35,007 nucleotides of DNA from Candidatus Didemnitutus sp. (GTDB taxonomy: Bacteria > Verrucomicrobiota > Verrucomicrobiia > Opitutales > Opitutaceae): positions 1 to 35,007 of the forward strand of contig JAUXXD010000052.1 of assembly GCA_030681265.1 (NCBI GenBank). The letters are read 5' to 3'. Below are positions 7,838-16,079 of this stretch, piece by piece (the stretch's first letter is position 1; each line of letters begins with the position of its first letter). Made by a program: the position numbers and the translations under genes. The notes beneath the pieces are model-generated. The model did not search any database. It saw nothing but the letters and a program-made list of their open reading frames with translations, and was not told the DNA's origin.

Positions 7838-8862
7838 AGTGTGTAGGGTGGAGTTAGGGAAATGAATGAGGGTGTGGTGGCAGCGCTACCGCGTTCAACA
7901 ATCACGGGGGCACCAAACGGAATGGAAAGCGTATTGCGGTTGAAGGTCGAAGTGCCCTCGCGCCATTGGGCGACAGATTGATTGTAGTGGAAGGTGCGCC
8001 AGTTCACGCCATCGAATAGGGAAACCTTGTCGGCGGTAGCCAGATTGCCCGAAAAAGCATTAAATCCCGGAGAAGCTTGAATATTCAAGCTGCCCAATGT
8101 TCTCGCGACCGGAAAAACGCTACCAATCGGTGTAACGCCTGAACTACCAATCAAAATTTGCTCCTTAGCATCCGAAACGGCACCAAGCTGGAGGAACGAA
8201 ACATTGCCATTGCCGCGGCGAATGTAGACGACGCCGGTATCGGGGCGAACGACGATATTGTTGCGGTTGAAGGTCGAGGTGCCTTCGCGCCATTGAGAGA
8301 CAGATGTATTGTAATAATACTCGCGCCAGTTCACGCCGTCATGCACGCGAATCAAGTCAGCTTCGGCAGCGCTCGTCCCGCCAATCGTGGTGGCAATGCC
8401 GCTAAACAAGGTTGCCAAAGTGTCGCCAGGGACGATTTCGTAAGTATCGCCAGCGGCAATTCCCGCCGCGGATGGCGTAATGCCGCGATTCAATACCGTA
8501 ACAACCGTCGCCGTGTTAGCGGTCGAAGTGGAAATCTGCCACCAAGTCCCTTGCGCCACACCGGAACGGATACGAACAAAGTAGGGAGTGGCGGCTTGGG
8601 AAAGAGCACTCGCCGACCAGCCAGCGGAGGTATCAGTAAAGCTGGTTGCCGAAACATCGGTGAGCGTTCCCCGACCCCGACCGACAAATGAGCCGGCCAA
8701 TGGCAAGCGCATCGCGGGAGTAAAAGTGGAGAGTTTCGGCACGCCATTCACCGCTCCAGAGAGTGTAACGGTAATGCCACCAACGACCGGCGAATACGCC
8801 ACGTCAGCTGCGGACAGCTGAGCAACGCACGTCAAAAGGGAGACTAACAGTAATTTTCTCAT
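7834..8862 (-). CDS. TIGR02597-like secreted protein of unknown function
   Basis: The 342-aa product starts at the ATG that opens a clean signal peptide (MRKLLLVSLLTCVAQLSAA). The long upstream extension in the same frame has no coding character. The mature protein is beta-rich, with blocks such as SFVGRGRGTLTDVS, GDTYEIVPGDTLATLF and DGVNWR. Its general plan recalls TIGR02597, an uncharacterised family I associate with Verrucomicrobia; that match is from memory and needs a profile search. Two internal repeats share DGVNWR, then a Tyr/His/Phe-rich tetrapeptide, then QWREGTSTFNRN, and the duplication is visible in DNA. It is translationally coupled to the PEP-CTERM gene by a 4-bp overlap, so the pair may form one surface structure. 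Confidence 0.7.
   Translation of the reverse strand: MRKLLLVSLLTCVAQLSAADVAYSPVVGGITVTLSGAVNGVPKLSTFTPAMRLPLAGSFVGRGRGTLTDVSATSFTDTSAGWSASALSQAATPYFVRIRSGVAQGTWWQISTSTANTATVVTVLNRGITPSAAGIAAGDTYEIVPGDTLATLFSGIATTIGGTSAAEADLIRVHDGVNWREYYYNTSVSQWREGTSTFNRNNIVVRPDTGVVYIRRGNGNVSFLQLGAVSDAKEQILIGSSGVTPIGSVFPVARTLGSLNIQASPGFNAFSGNLATADKVSLFDGVNWRTFHYNQSVAQWREGTSTFNRNTLSIPFGAPVIVERGSAATTPSFISLTPPYTL
7934..8340. repeat. Intragenic direct repeat pair in the TIGR02597-like gene
   Basis: About 78 bp starting at 7934 is repeated with few changes from 8261 to 8340. Both begin TTGCGGTTGAAGGTCGA and both end in CGCCAGTTCACGCC plus flank. The repeat encodes the DGVNWR...QWREGTSTFNRN module twice. Confidence 0.8.
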
Positions 8863-8932
8863 AGGGATAGTGACGGGCAACTGGTGGATTGAAGCAGGGT
8901 TTGGCTTTTGATGGCAAGCTGTTTGCAAAGAG

Positions 8933-8960
8933 ATTTTAGGTAATAAGCAGTTTGCGTGAA
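8933..8960 (-). promoter_or_regulatory. Candidate sigma70-type promoter for the TIGR02597-like/PEP-CTERM operon
   Basis: Reading the minus strand, TTCACG (8960-8955) and TAAAAT (8938-8933) are separated by 16 nt, about 70 nt before the ATG at 8862. The -10 matches TATAAT at 5 of 6 positions and the -35 matches TTGACA at 4 of 6. The call rests on pattern only. Confidence 0.3.
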
Positions 8961-9023
8961 CGGCGATTTTCTTACGCAGGTGACGAAGGTTGTCCTCGAG
9001 GGATGCGGCGACGTGGCGGGTGA

Positions 9024-12000
9024 TTAAGGCTGGGTGACGGAGAGACGGATAAAGACGCGTGTGCCGGAGGCGAGCGGGTAACGGGCCTGCCACGTCTCGG
9101 TGGCACCGGAGGCGGTGCGTTCATGGGTGACGCCGGTGGTGACCCACGTGCTCAAATCCGTGGAAATTTCGACCGCGTAGGTCAACTCAGAGCGATCGGA
9201 GGGGCGCTGGTAAGTGGCGGTCCAATCGTTGCCGGTCGCCGTCACGTCCAATGCCGGGGTGGCGTCGGCGAGGCGCGGGTCGCGGCCGAGGGCGTATTCG
9301 ACGAGGTTGCTCAGGCCGTCGCGGTCGAAATCGGCGTGGGGACCGGTTTGTTGCGCGTCGGCGCGTTGGCTGGCATCAAAGCGCTCCAGCAACCATGACT
9401 GGAAATTCGCAGACGCGGTGAAGGTGCGGTCCACGTGGGTGGCGGCGGCGTAGATGAGATCGCCGGGTTGCGAGGCGCGCACCGTGACGCTGCCGGTGCC
9501 GGTCAAGGTGAGGGTGTTGCCGCCGGTCAAGGTGGCTGGGCCGGACACGATGCTGTAACTGACGGTCAGGCCCGACGAGGCGCTGGCTTGCAGCGAAACG
9601 GGCGTGGTGCTGTAGGCGACATTGGCCAGCGTCGGGAAGGTAATCGTCTGGGTGAGCGGATTGACCGTGAGCGCGGCGGCTTGGGACGTTTCGGAGGCGG
9701 TGCCGCTGTTATAGGTGACGACGCAACGGTAGTGGTTGCCGTTTAGGTTGGTGGTGGTGGGGAAGATTGCGAGAGTGCCTCCGGCAACACCCGAATAGGG
9801 CGAGTTGTTGGCGAGATTGGACCACGAGGCGCCGCCGTTGGTCGAAACCTGCCATTGCAACGTCGCGGCGCTCGGGGGCGCGGTTTGGACGTTGAACGAA
9901 GCGCTTTGATTCGCGGAGACGGTTTGGGCAGTCGGATGCTGGTTGAACACCGTCGCGGCAAAATTGGCCGTCGCCGAGCCGCTCACGACGACGTCGCGCC
10001 GGGCAAAATTCAATCCGTTGCCGCTGGGCTGCACGTTCCAGGTGCCATCGAAGACGTTGAGGGAGTAGTGGCCGTTGGCGTCGGTCTGCAGGCCCGCGGC
10101 GTAGTTCACATTCCCCACTGTGATATTACCGCTCACAAACACGCCTGACGCCACGGCGCCGCTAAAGTCAGTGATGGTGCCGCTGATCGTGCCGGTCGTG
10201 GTGCGCACGCGGAACGGAATGTCGGCGATGGTCTGATTGGTGGCAACGGTCAGAGAGGCGAGCACTTCAGTGGCGAGATTAAAATTCTGCGCGATGGGCA
10301 GAAAGAGGCGCCAGGTGCCAGCGACGACGCCGATATCGAATTGGCCGCTGCCGTCGGTCGTGGTTTGGAAGTAAAGGTTGCCGCCGATTTGACTTGCCGC
10401 CACCAGCATGCCGGCGACGGGCGCGCCGTTGTTCGTCAAAGTGCCCTGGAGATGCGCGGTCACGACGACGGGAGCGAAGTTTACGACGTGGGACGCACCG
10501 GTGACGTTAATCGTTTGGTTTTGGTAGGTCAGGTTATTCGCGTTCACTCCGACGGTCCAACTGCCGTTGATCACGGGAAAACTGTAATTGCCGAAATCGT
10601 CCAGTTGGGCACCGACGTTGTAACCCACTCCGTTCAGGTTGGTGTAGGCGTAAACATTGCCGGAGGTGATGGGGGTCGCGTTCGCACCGGTCACTTGGCC
10701 GCGGATGGTGCCGGTGCCGGTGACCACGGGAAGGTTGATGCCGGTGCGCGTTTGGTTGTTGGCGATGACTTCCGTGCGCGACGAGCTGACGAGATTGTTG
10801 CTGGCCGCGGAGTTGTTTTCTAGAGCGAGATGCCACGTGCCGGCGAGCACGCCAAGGTTGTAGTTGCCGTTGGCGTCGGTGGTGGCCTGGAGGAACAGAT
10901 TGGTGTTGCTGGACTGGAGTGAGGCACCGACGCGCACGTTGGCGACGGGCACTCCGTTGTTAGTCACGGTGCCTTGGAAATGCGCGCTAGCGGCCAGTGC
11001 TACGAAATTCGCCTCGCCCGCCTGCCCGGTGCTGAGCGATACGCTCGTGTGCGGTGGCGGCACGAGCCCCGCGAGTGCCGGCGCATCTTGATCGACGCCA
11101 ACCTGCCAATTCCCCGCGAGTGCCCCGAGCATATAGGCGCCGTTCGCATCGGTGTTGGTGTAGAGATTGTAGGTGTTTTGACCATCGTTGGCCCACACGC
11201 CGACATTCGCGAGCGGCACTTGCGCGCTATTGGCCACCACCCCGTAAATCAACGCGGTGACGGGACTGAAATTGATCGCGAGGTTCGTGACGTTTCCCGC
11301 GGTGGCGTCGGCCAGCGTCGAGGCGTTGGTTGACACGTAGCCGAGCAGCGCCAGCGATTTCTCCGAGGTCTCAATTTCATGGGCCGCGGCCGTGGCGCCG
11401 AAGGAGAAATTGCCCGCCGCATCGGTGAAGGCGATAGTGAAAAGTCCGTCCATCGATTGAACAAACAACTGGACCCCGGGCAGGCCAACCGCCGGATTGG
11501 CGCTGTTCGCCACCTTGCCGGAAATCGTGCGGGTCGTCGGCGTCATCGTAATGTTCGCCGTGGCCACTTGGTTGTTCGTCAATGTGATCTGTGGTAAATT
11601 CTCGAAGTTGACCACGTAGCCGCTGGCGACTGGGATAACGAGGTATTCGCCCGCCGGTGCGCTGATCGTGTATTGCCCGTTCGCGTCGGCGACCGTGCCC
11701 CAGAGAAATTCGTCGTCGTCGCCCATCAATACCAAGAGCCCGACCATCGCATGGGGCACGGGCGTCGTGCCGTTGCTCGTGATCGTGCCAGAGATCGATT
11801 GGCCATCACTGGTCGCGGTGAGGGCGAACGGTGCGGTCACGGCTGCGAACTGCGCCGTCGGACTCGACACGCGCACCAAGTAACTACCCACCAGCCGTCC
11901 CAATTCTGCCGTGGCGCTGAGCGAGATTGGCGTGTTGATTTCCGCATTGGCGGTCGCGTCTTCGTCGGCCGGGATATGGCGATTGCGCTGCCCCCCGATT

Positions 12001-12266
12001 TGGGGCGCGGGGCCATCGGTAACGAGCGAACTTTGCACCAACGCATCGGCGCCATCGATCACGCCGTTGCCATTCACGTCGAGAAACCGCTCCACCAGCA
12101 CCGTATTGCCGGGGGCATTCAGGCCCGTGATCTGAATCATCGCGCTGTTGGTGCTGTTTACCGCCAGTGTCGCCGGCACGATCACTACCTGCGGCACCGC
12201 CTGCATTGAGGCAACCGACGTGATGAATCCCATGACGCAATACACCAACAAACGAGATGCATTCAT
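9024..12266 (-). CDS. Large secreted protein with about seven carboxypeptidase-regulatory-like repeats, Ig-like domains and the shared C-terminal domain
   Basis: The 1080-aa product has a signal peptide, then a dockerin-like calcium loop DVNGNGVIDGADAL near residue 65. From about residue 155 to 770 there are about seven CarboxypepD_reg/CNA-B-like beta-sandwich repeats, recognisable by openings such as ISGTITSNG, ISGKVAN, FQGTVTNNGVPVANV and LQGTLTNNGAPVAG, and by DANGNYNLG-type strands. An Ig-like module follows (about 770-865). Next comes a module containing YSIVSGPATLTGGNTLTLTG, shared with two other proteins here. The C-terminal domain has DFDRDGLSNLVEYALGRDP and ends IRLSVTQP. It is likely a surface or extracellular adhesive protein; no catalytic site was seen. 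The ATG at 12266 is chosen over GTG at 12275 because TAGGTGA lies 5-6 nt upstream. Confidence 0.8.
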   Translation of the reverse strand: MNASRLLVYCVMGFITSVASMQAVPQVVIVPATLAVNSTNSAMIQITGLNAPGNTVLVERFLDVNGNGVIDGADALVQSSLVTDGPAPQIGGQRNRHIPADEDATANAEINTPISLSATAELGRLVGSYLVRVSSPTAQFAAVTAPFALTATSDGQSISGTITSNGTTPVPHAMVGLLVLMGDDDEFLWGTVADANGQYTISAPAGEYLVIPVASGYVVNFENLPQITLTNNQVATANITMTPTTRTISGKVANSANPAVGLPGVQLFVQSMDGLFTIAFTDAAGNFSFGATAAAHEIETSEKSLALLGYVSTNASTLADATAGNVTNLAINFSPVTALIYGVVANSAQVPLANVGVWANDGQNTYNLYTNTDANGAYMLGALAGNWQVGVDQDAPALAGLVPPPHTSVSLSTGQAGEANFVALAASAHFQGTVTNNGVPVANVRVGASLQSSNTNLFLQATTDANGNYNLGVLAGTWHLALENNSAASNNLVSSSRTEVIANNQTRTGINLPVVTGTGTIRGQVTGANATPITSGNVYAYTNLNGVGYNVGAQLDDFGNYSFPVINGSWTVGVNANNLTYQNQTINVTGASHVVNFAPVVVTAHLQGTLTNNGAPVAGMLVAASQIGGNLYFQTTTDGSGQFDIGVVAGTWRLFLPIAQNFNLATEVLASLTVATNQTIADIPFRVRTTTGTISGTITDFSGAVASGVFVSGNITVGNVNYAAGLQTDANGHYSLNVFDGTWNVQPSGNGLNFARRDVVVSGSATANFAATVFNQHPTAQTVSANQSASFNVQTAPPSAATLQWQVSTNGGASWSNLANNSPYSGVAGGTLAIFPTTTNLNGNHYRCVVTYNSGTASETSQAAALTVNPLTQTITFPTLANVAYSTTPVSLQASASSGLTVSYSIVSGPATLTGGNTLTLTGTGSVTVRASQPGDLIYAAATHVDRTFTASANFQSWLLERFDASQRADAQQTGPHADFDRDGLSNLVEYALGRDPRLADATPALDVTATGNDWTATYQRPSDRSELTYAVEISTDLSTWVTTGVTHERTASGATETWQARYPLASGTRVFIRLSVTQP

Positions 12267-12271
12267 GAATT

Positions 12272-12278
12272 TCACCTA
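12272..12278 (-). promoter_or_regulatory. Ribosome binding site deciding the start of the 1080-aa protein
   Basis: TAGGTGA on the minus strand matches the GGTGA part of the anti-16S consensus 5-6 nt before ATG 12266. It overlaps the alternative GTG at 12275 and so favours the ATG. Confidence 0.55.
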
Positions 12279-12302
12279 TCAAAATAATTTTCCCGTGACG
12301 AC

Positions 12303-12333
12303 CTCTAATAAGCCGCATTGATTGCAATTAGAG
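12303..12333. promoter_or_regulatory. Inverted repeat CTCTAAT-N17-ATTAGAG upstream of the 1080-aa gene
   Basis: Perfect 7-bp arms at 12303-12309 and 12327-12333 flank a 17-bp spacer in the AT-rich stretch 37-67 bp before the start. Position and symmetry suit an operator for a dimeric regulator such as the LuxR-type protein encoded next door, but nothing shows binding. Confidence 0.3.
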
Positions 12334-12478
12334 TTGCTTCGCACAATTGCGGCGCACTGCCACCGGCCATCTCGCGACGGCGGCAACCTGACGGGCGGGC
12401 AATTCGGGAGCGAAAAAATGCGGACGACGGCGAGCCGAGCGGATGCCGTGCGCGCCATGTTTCCAGCGAGCCAAGTCC

Positions 12479-12521
12479 GCGAGCGGTCGCGGCGGTTGCG
12501 CGCCGCCGCCCTCCCGCTCGC
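12479..12521. repeat. GC-rich hairpin immediately after the response-regulator stop
   Basis: GCGAGCGG (12479-12486) pairs with CCGCTCGC (12514-12521), and inner GCGGCGG pairs with CCGCCGC. The structure abuts the stop codon of the response regulator. There is no T-run, so it may be a Rho-assisted 3' end or an mRNA-stabilising hairpin rather than an intrinsic terminator. Confidence 0.5.
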
Positions 12522-13139
12522 CTAACGCGCCAAGCCCTGCCTGCGCACCCAATTCGCCGCGCGGGCCACCAATGCGTTCGCGTGCGGCAGAGCCAGCTTC
12601 AGCTTGATGCTTTCGCGATGCGACTCGACCGTCTTCACGCTCACGCCAAAGGCCGCCGCGATTTCCTGCGTCGAACGTCCGAGTCCCAATTCGCGAAACA
12701 CCTGCAGTTCGCGCTCGCTCAGCGTCGCAACTTCGCTCGCCGGCACCAGCGGTGTCGCTGCCGCCGATGTTGCCCTGCTCATCACTTGGCGCACCGCCCC
12801 GACGATCGCTTCCGGCCCCTGCCGTTTCGAAAGAAAAATATCCGCACCCGCCCGCAACGCCTTTGGCGCATAGGCCGCCTCATCGAGCATCGACAACACC
12901 ACAATGCGCAACCCGGCGAAATCGCGCCGCAGCTCCCGCACCAGTTGCAAGCCGTCCTCTTCCTGCAACATCAGGTCCACGACGGCCACGTCGGGCCGAT
13001 GCTGGGCCACGAGCGAGCGGGCCTCGCCAGCGTCACCGGTTTCGGCGCACACCGTGAAATCCGCCACGCTGCGCAACGCCGCCGCCACGCCCGCGCGAAA
13101 GAGCGGATGATCGTCGATCAATAGAATTTGCATACTCAT
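12522..13139 (-). CDS. NarL/FixJ-type (REC-LuxR) response regulator
   Basis: The 205-aa product has an N-terminal receiver domain: acidic pair DD at residues 9-10, phospho-acceptor D55 in VVDLM, and the conserved Lys in FLSKRQ. A C-terminal LuxR/GerE helix-turn-helix follows (LSERELQVFRELGLG, then QEIAAAFGVSVKTVESHR). The start is taken at ATG 13139; an ATG two codons later is equally possible, and no Shine-Dalgarno is visible. It lies 55 bp downstream of the hybrid kinase on the same strand and is almost certainly its partner. It should bind DNA as a phosphorylated dimer, with the adjacent secreted-protein genes as candidate targets. Confidence 0.93.
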   Translation of the reverse strand: MSMQILLIDDHPLFRAGVAAALRSVADFTVCAETGDAGEARSLVAQHRPDVAVVDLMLQEEDGLQLVRELRRDFAGLRIVVLSMLDEAAYAPKALRAGADIFLSKRQGPEAIVGAVRQVMSRATSAAATPLVPASEVATLSERELQVFRELGLGRSTQEIAAAFGVSVKTVESHRESIKLKLALPHANALVARAANWVRRQGLAR

Positions 13140-13194
13140 CGTGGAAAACGAAATGACGATTCGCGGGCGAACCACCGCCATTGCCCCGCCATAC

Positions 13195-16011
13195 TCAGGT
13201 CAGTTTTCGCCAACGCGCAAGCTCCGCCGCGCATTGTGCCCAACTGCGCTGCGCCGCCGTCGTGTTCTGTTGCTCCGCCGCGCCCGCCAGTGCGTCGCAC
13301 GCCGCGAGTAACTCATCATCGCCCACCGCCGCCGCGCTGTTGGCCAGATAGTGCGCGGCCGCGCGCATTTGCCGCCACTCACCCGCGCGCATCGCTTGTT
13401 CGACCCGCTGCGTCACCGCCGGCAACTCCTCGCAAAACTGCGTCGCAAGCGCCTCGCGCCACAACGATGTCGTCGTCTCCGGCGCCGCTGGCAACGCCAA
13501 CGCCGCGAGTAATTCCTCCCGCGCCACCGGCTTGGTCAGAAAATCGTCCATCCCCGCCGCCAGTGCCGCAGACCGCTCCTCCGCCCCAGCGTGCGCACTC
13601 GCCCCGACAATGTGCAACCCCGCCCGCATCGCGCGCAACTTCGGCGCCAACTCAATACCCGATTCACCGGGCAGAGCGATATCGAGAATCACCGTATCGA
13701 TACTCCCGTCGCGCAACGCCGCGCACGCTTCCGCATCATTACTGGCTACGGTGCACCGCGCGTCGCTCGCCCGCAAAATCGTCGCGAACAATTCGCGCAC
13801 CAACGGATTGTCGTCCACGACCAACACGTGCCGCTGCGCCAGACCCGCGGCCGCCTTGGTCGCGATGGGCAAAGCGTCCGCATGCCCGGCGGACAACCGG
13901 ACCGTCGCCCGAAACTCCGTGCCGCTCCGCCCGTCGCTCCGCACCGTAAGCACACCGCCCATCGCACGGCAGAACGCCGCACTGAGCGCCAGACCCAGAC
14001 CGGCCCCTTCCTTGTGCGCCGTGTGTGCGAGTCGCGTAAACGCCGTGAATAATTGCGGCCGCGCTTCCGCCGGAATCCCCGGCCCCGTATCCGTCACCCG
14101 GAGTTCCAGCCGCCACTCTGCCGGCGCCAGCAACTCCGCCGTGAGCGCGACAGCGACACTGCCGGTGTCGGTGAATTTCACCGCATTGCCCACGAGATTG
14201 AAGACCACCTGCCGCCAGCGGGTGCCATCAAGCAACACCTGCGCCGGCACGCCCGGGGCGATGGCGCAGGTGAGCGCCAGTCCCTTGGCTTCCGCCCGGT
14301 GGCGCAACCCTTCCACCACCTGTTGGGCGAGCGCGCCGGGATTCTCCACGCGCGGTGCGAGCCGGAACGTGCCCGCCTCGACGGAGCCGAGGTCGATCAG
14401 GTCGTTGACCAGTCGCGTCATCAACTCCCCGTGCTGTTGCACCGCGCCGAGCCATTGCTCCGCCTGCGCGTCGCCCGCGAGGCGTTGCCGCAATAGATCG
14501 CTGTAACCGAGCACACTCTGCAGCGGCGTGCGCAACTCGTGGCTCACCGTCGCGAGAAAGACCGACTTCATCCGGTTCGACTCCGCATGCACCGCCGCCG
14601 CCCGCAGCGCCGCCTCGCGGTCGCGCGCGGCGCGGCGTTGAAACAACAGCGTCGCCCCCAAAATCAAACCCAGCGCCGTCACCGTCAGCGGACCCGACCG
14701 CCATTTGCGCTCCAGGCTTTGGAAAAATTCCACCTGTTCAAACTCCAGCCAGCCCAGCATCCGCTCGTCCTCTGCCGTGATCGCCGCGCGGCAGAAATAC
14801 GGTTGCCCGATCTCCGGCACCGGCGACGCCTCGATCACGTTGCGCGCCGCGTCCCAATCCGCCTGGTCCTGCGGCGTGGCCCGGCGCAGCAACTCCATCG
14901 TCTCCCGTCCCTGCGTCGGCCGGCTGCTCGCCACGGCGATCAACCAGCCTTCCTTCACCACCACCAGATGCGCCGCCTTCATGTAGGGCGTGGCGCGTTG
15001 CTCGCGATTGAGCACGCGGGTGATCTGCCGCGTCAGCTCCACTGAATCCGGCGGGAGGCGGAGCAATTCGCCGCGCGTCGCCCACTCCACTCCTTCGATG
15101 CGCGGCAGTGGTTGTTCGAAAAGTTTCAACACCTCGCGGTCAAACAACGCCGCGCGCGCCGCCGCCGTGCGCAGCCGGTTCTCGTGCAACTCGCGCCGAT
15201 TGTCGCGGCCGGTTTGGTGCGCAAAGCCCAGCCCCACCACCAGCCACACCAACGCGAACAGCAACGGCCGTCGCCACTCACGCCATAAATACAATCCCGC
15301 CACCAGTGATTTCGATCCGAGCACGCCGCCGAGCAGCGCCAACACCGTCGCCGCCGCCACCACCGTGTGCACCAGCGCTGCCGTCAGCCCCATTGGATTC
15401 GGTGGCTCCATGCGTTGTGCTTCGCCGAGCAGCAATGCCAACGGACCGACCGTCGCAAAGACCGGCACCGTCGCCGCTGCGAGCAAGGCAAGCAGCGCGC
15501 GCCGGTCCCCGCGAATACGCCATCCCAGCGCCGCCGCCGTCACTAGCGCCCACGCCGCCAACACATCGCCGGCCCCCGCCTCACTCGCGAGGTGCCACGA
15601 CGCCGCCGCGCCGGCGAGCACCACGGCAACCCAGCGCCACCGCGGCGCGCCCGCCTGCACCGCCGCCCGCCATCCCCACCCAGCCCCCATCGCCGCGAGC
15701 AACCCACCGTGCAACCAATCGCCGAGCACATGCGGTTCGATCAACGCCGGTTTGTAATTTTCAATCGTCCCCGGAATCAGCCGGCTGTGAAAAAAATCAA
15801 ACGGCTGGTTGTAGATGCCGAACTGAATCATCGCGCCGAGCACACCGACGCCCGCCACCCACGGCAGCCAGATCCAGGTGGTCGCCCGACGCGGATGCCA
15901 CCACCAGAGAGTGGCGGCAATGCCCCATCCCAGTAAACTCAGGAACCAAAAATAATCCTGCTGCACACTGAGCTGCCGAAACCAAAGTGGCCAAATGTCG
16001 TGGGTGCCCAT
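13195..16011 (-). CDS. Hybrid sensor histidine kinase (membrane sensor-HisKA-HATPase-REC-Hpt)
   Basis: The 938-aa product starts with about seven hydrophobic segments (residues 15-265). A presumed extracytoplasmic region follows (about 270-440), then another membrane segment near 450-465. The kinase core has the H-box His at residue 491 (VSHELRTPL), N-box VFNLVGNAVKFT, G1 DTGPGIP and G2 GAGLGLALS. A receiver domain follows with D777 in VILDIALPG, then a C-terminal Hpt-like domain with H887 in AAHYLANSAAAVG. Typical Hpt sequences read HxLKG; here Lys and Gly are replaced, so the domain is divergent. The layout predicts a His-Asp-His-Asp relay to the response regulator 55 bp downstream. A mini-ORF of eight codons (16056-16030), preceded by GGAGG, sits just upstream of the start and may be a leader. 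The ligand is unknown. Confidence 0.92.
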   Translation of the reverse strand: MGTHDIWPLWFRQLSVQQDYFWFLSLLGWGIAATLWWWHPRRATTWIWLPWVAGVGVLGAMIQFGIYNQPFDFFHSRLIPGTIENYKPALIEPHVLGDWLHGGLLAAMGAGWGWRAAVQAGAPRWRWVAVVLAGAAASWHLASEAGAGDVLAAWALVTAAALGWRIRGDRRALLALLAAATVPVFATVGPLALLLGEAQRMEPPNPMGLTAALVHTVVAAATVLALLGGVLGSKSLVAGLYLWREWRRPLLFALVWLVVGLGFAHQTGRDNRRELHENRLRTAAARAALFDREVLKLFEQPLPRIEGVEWATRGELLRLPPDSVELTRQITRVLNREQRATPYMKAAHLVVVKEGWLIAVASSRPTQGRETMELLRRATPQDQADWDAARNVIEASPVPEIGQPYFCRAAITAEDERMLGWLEFEQVEFFQSLERKWRSGPLTVTALGLILGATLLFQRRAARDREAALRAAAVHAESNRMKSVFLATVSHELRTPLQSVLGYSDLLRQRLAGDAQAEQWLGAVQQHGELMTRLVNDLIDLGSVEAGTFRLAPRVENPGALAQQVVEGLRHRAEAKGLALTCAIAPGVPAQVLLDGTRWRQVVFNLVGNAVKFTDTGSVAVALTAELLAPAEWRLELRVTDTGPGIPAEARPQLFTAFTRLAHTAHKEGAGLGLALSAAFCRAMGGVLTVRSDGRSGTEFRATVRLSAGHADALPIATKAAAGLAQRHVLVVDDNPLVRELFATILRASDARCTVASNDAEACAALRDGSIDTVILDIALPGESGIELAPKLRAMRAGLHIVGASAHAGAEERSAALAAGMDDFLTKPVAREELLAALALPAAPETTTSLWREALATQFCEELPAVTQRVEQAMRAGEWRQMRAAAHYLANSAAAVGDDELLAACDALAGAAEQQNTTAAQRSWAQCAAELARWRKLT

Positions 16012-16079
16012 GAGTGAAACGTCAGCTACTCAACGCGTCTCGCGTCGCAGCGTCACCCAAATTAATCCTCCATTAGCAA

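Noticed and set aside
8863-9093. N-terminal extension of the TIGR02597-like protein
   Set aside because: Arg/His/Leu-rich non-coding translation; the signal peptide begins at 8862.
12318-13949. Two plus-strand frames opposite the response regulator and kinase
   Set aside because: Translations are Arg/Pro/Ala-rich shadows of the genuine two-component genes, whose motifs are intact on the minus strand.
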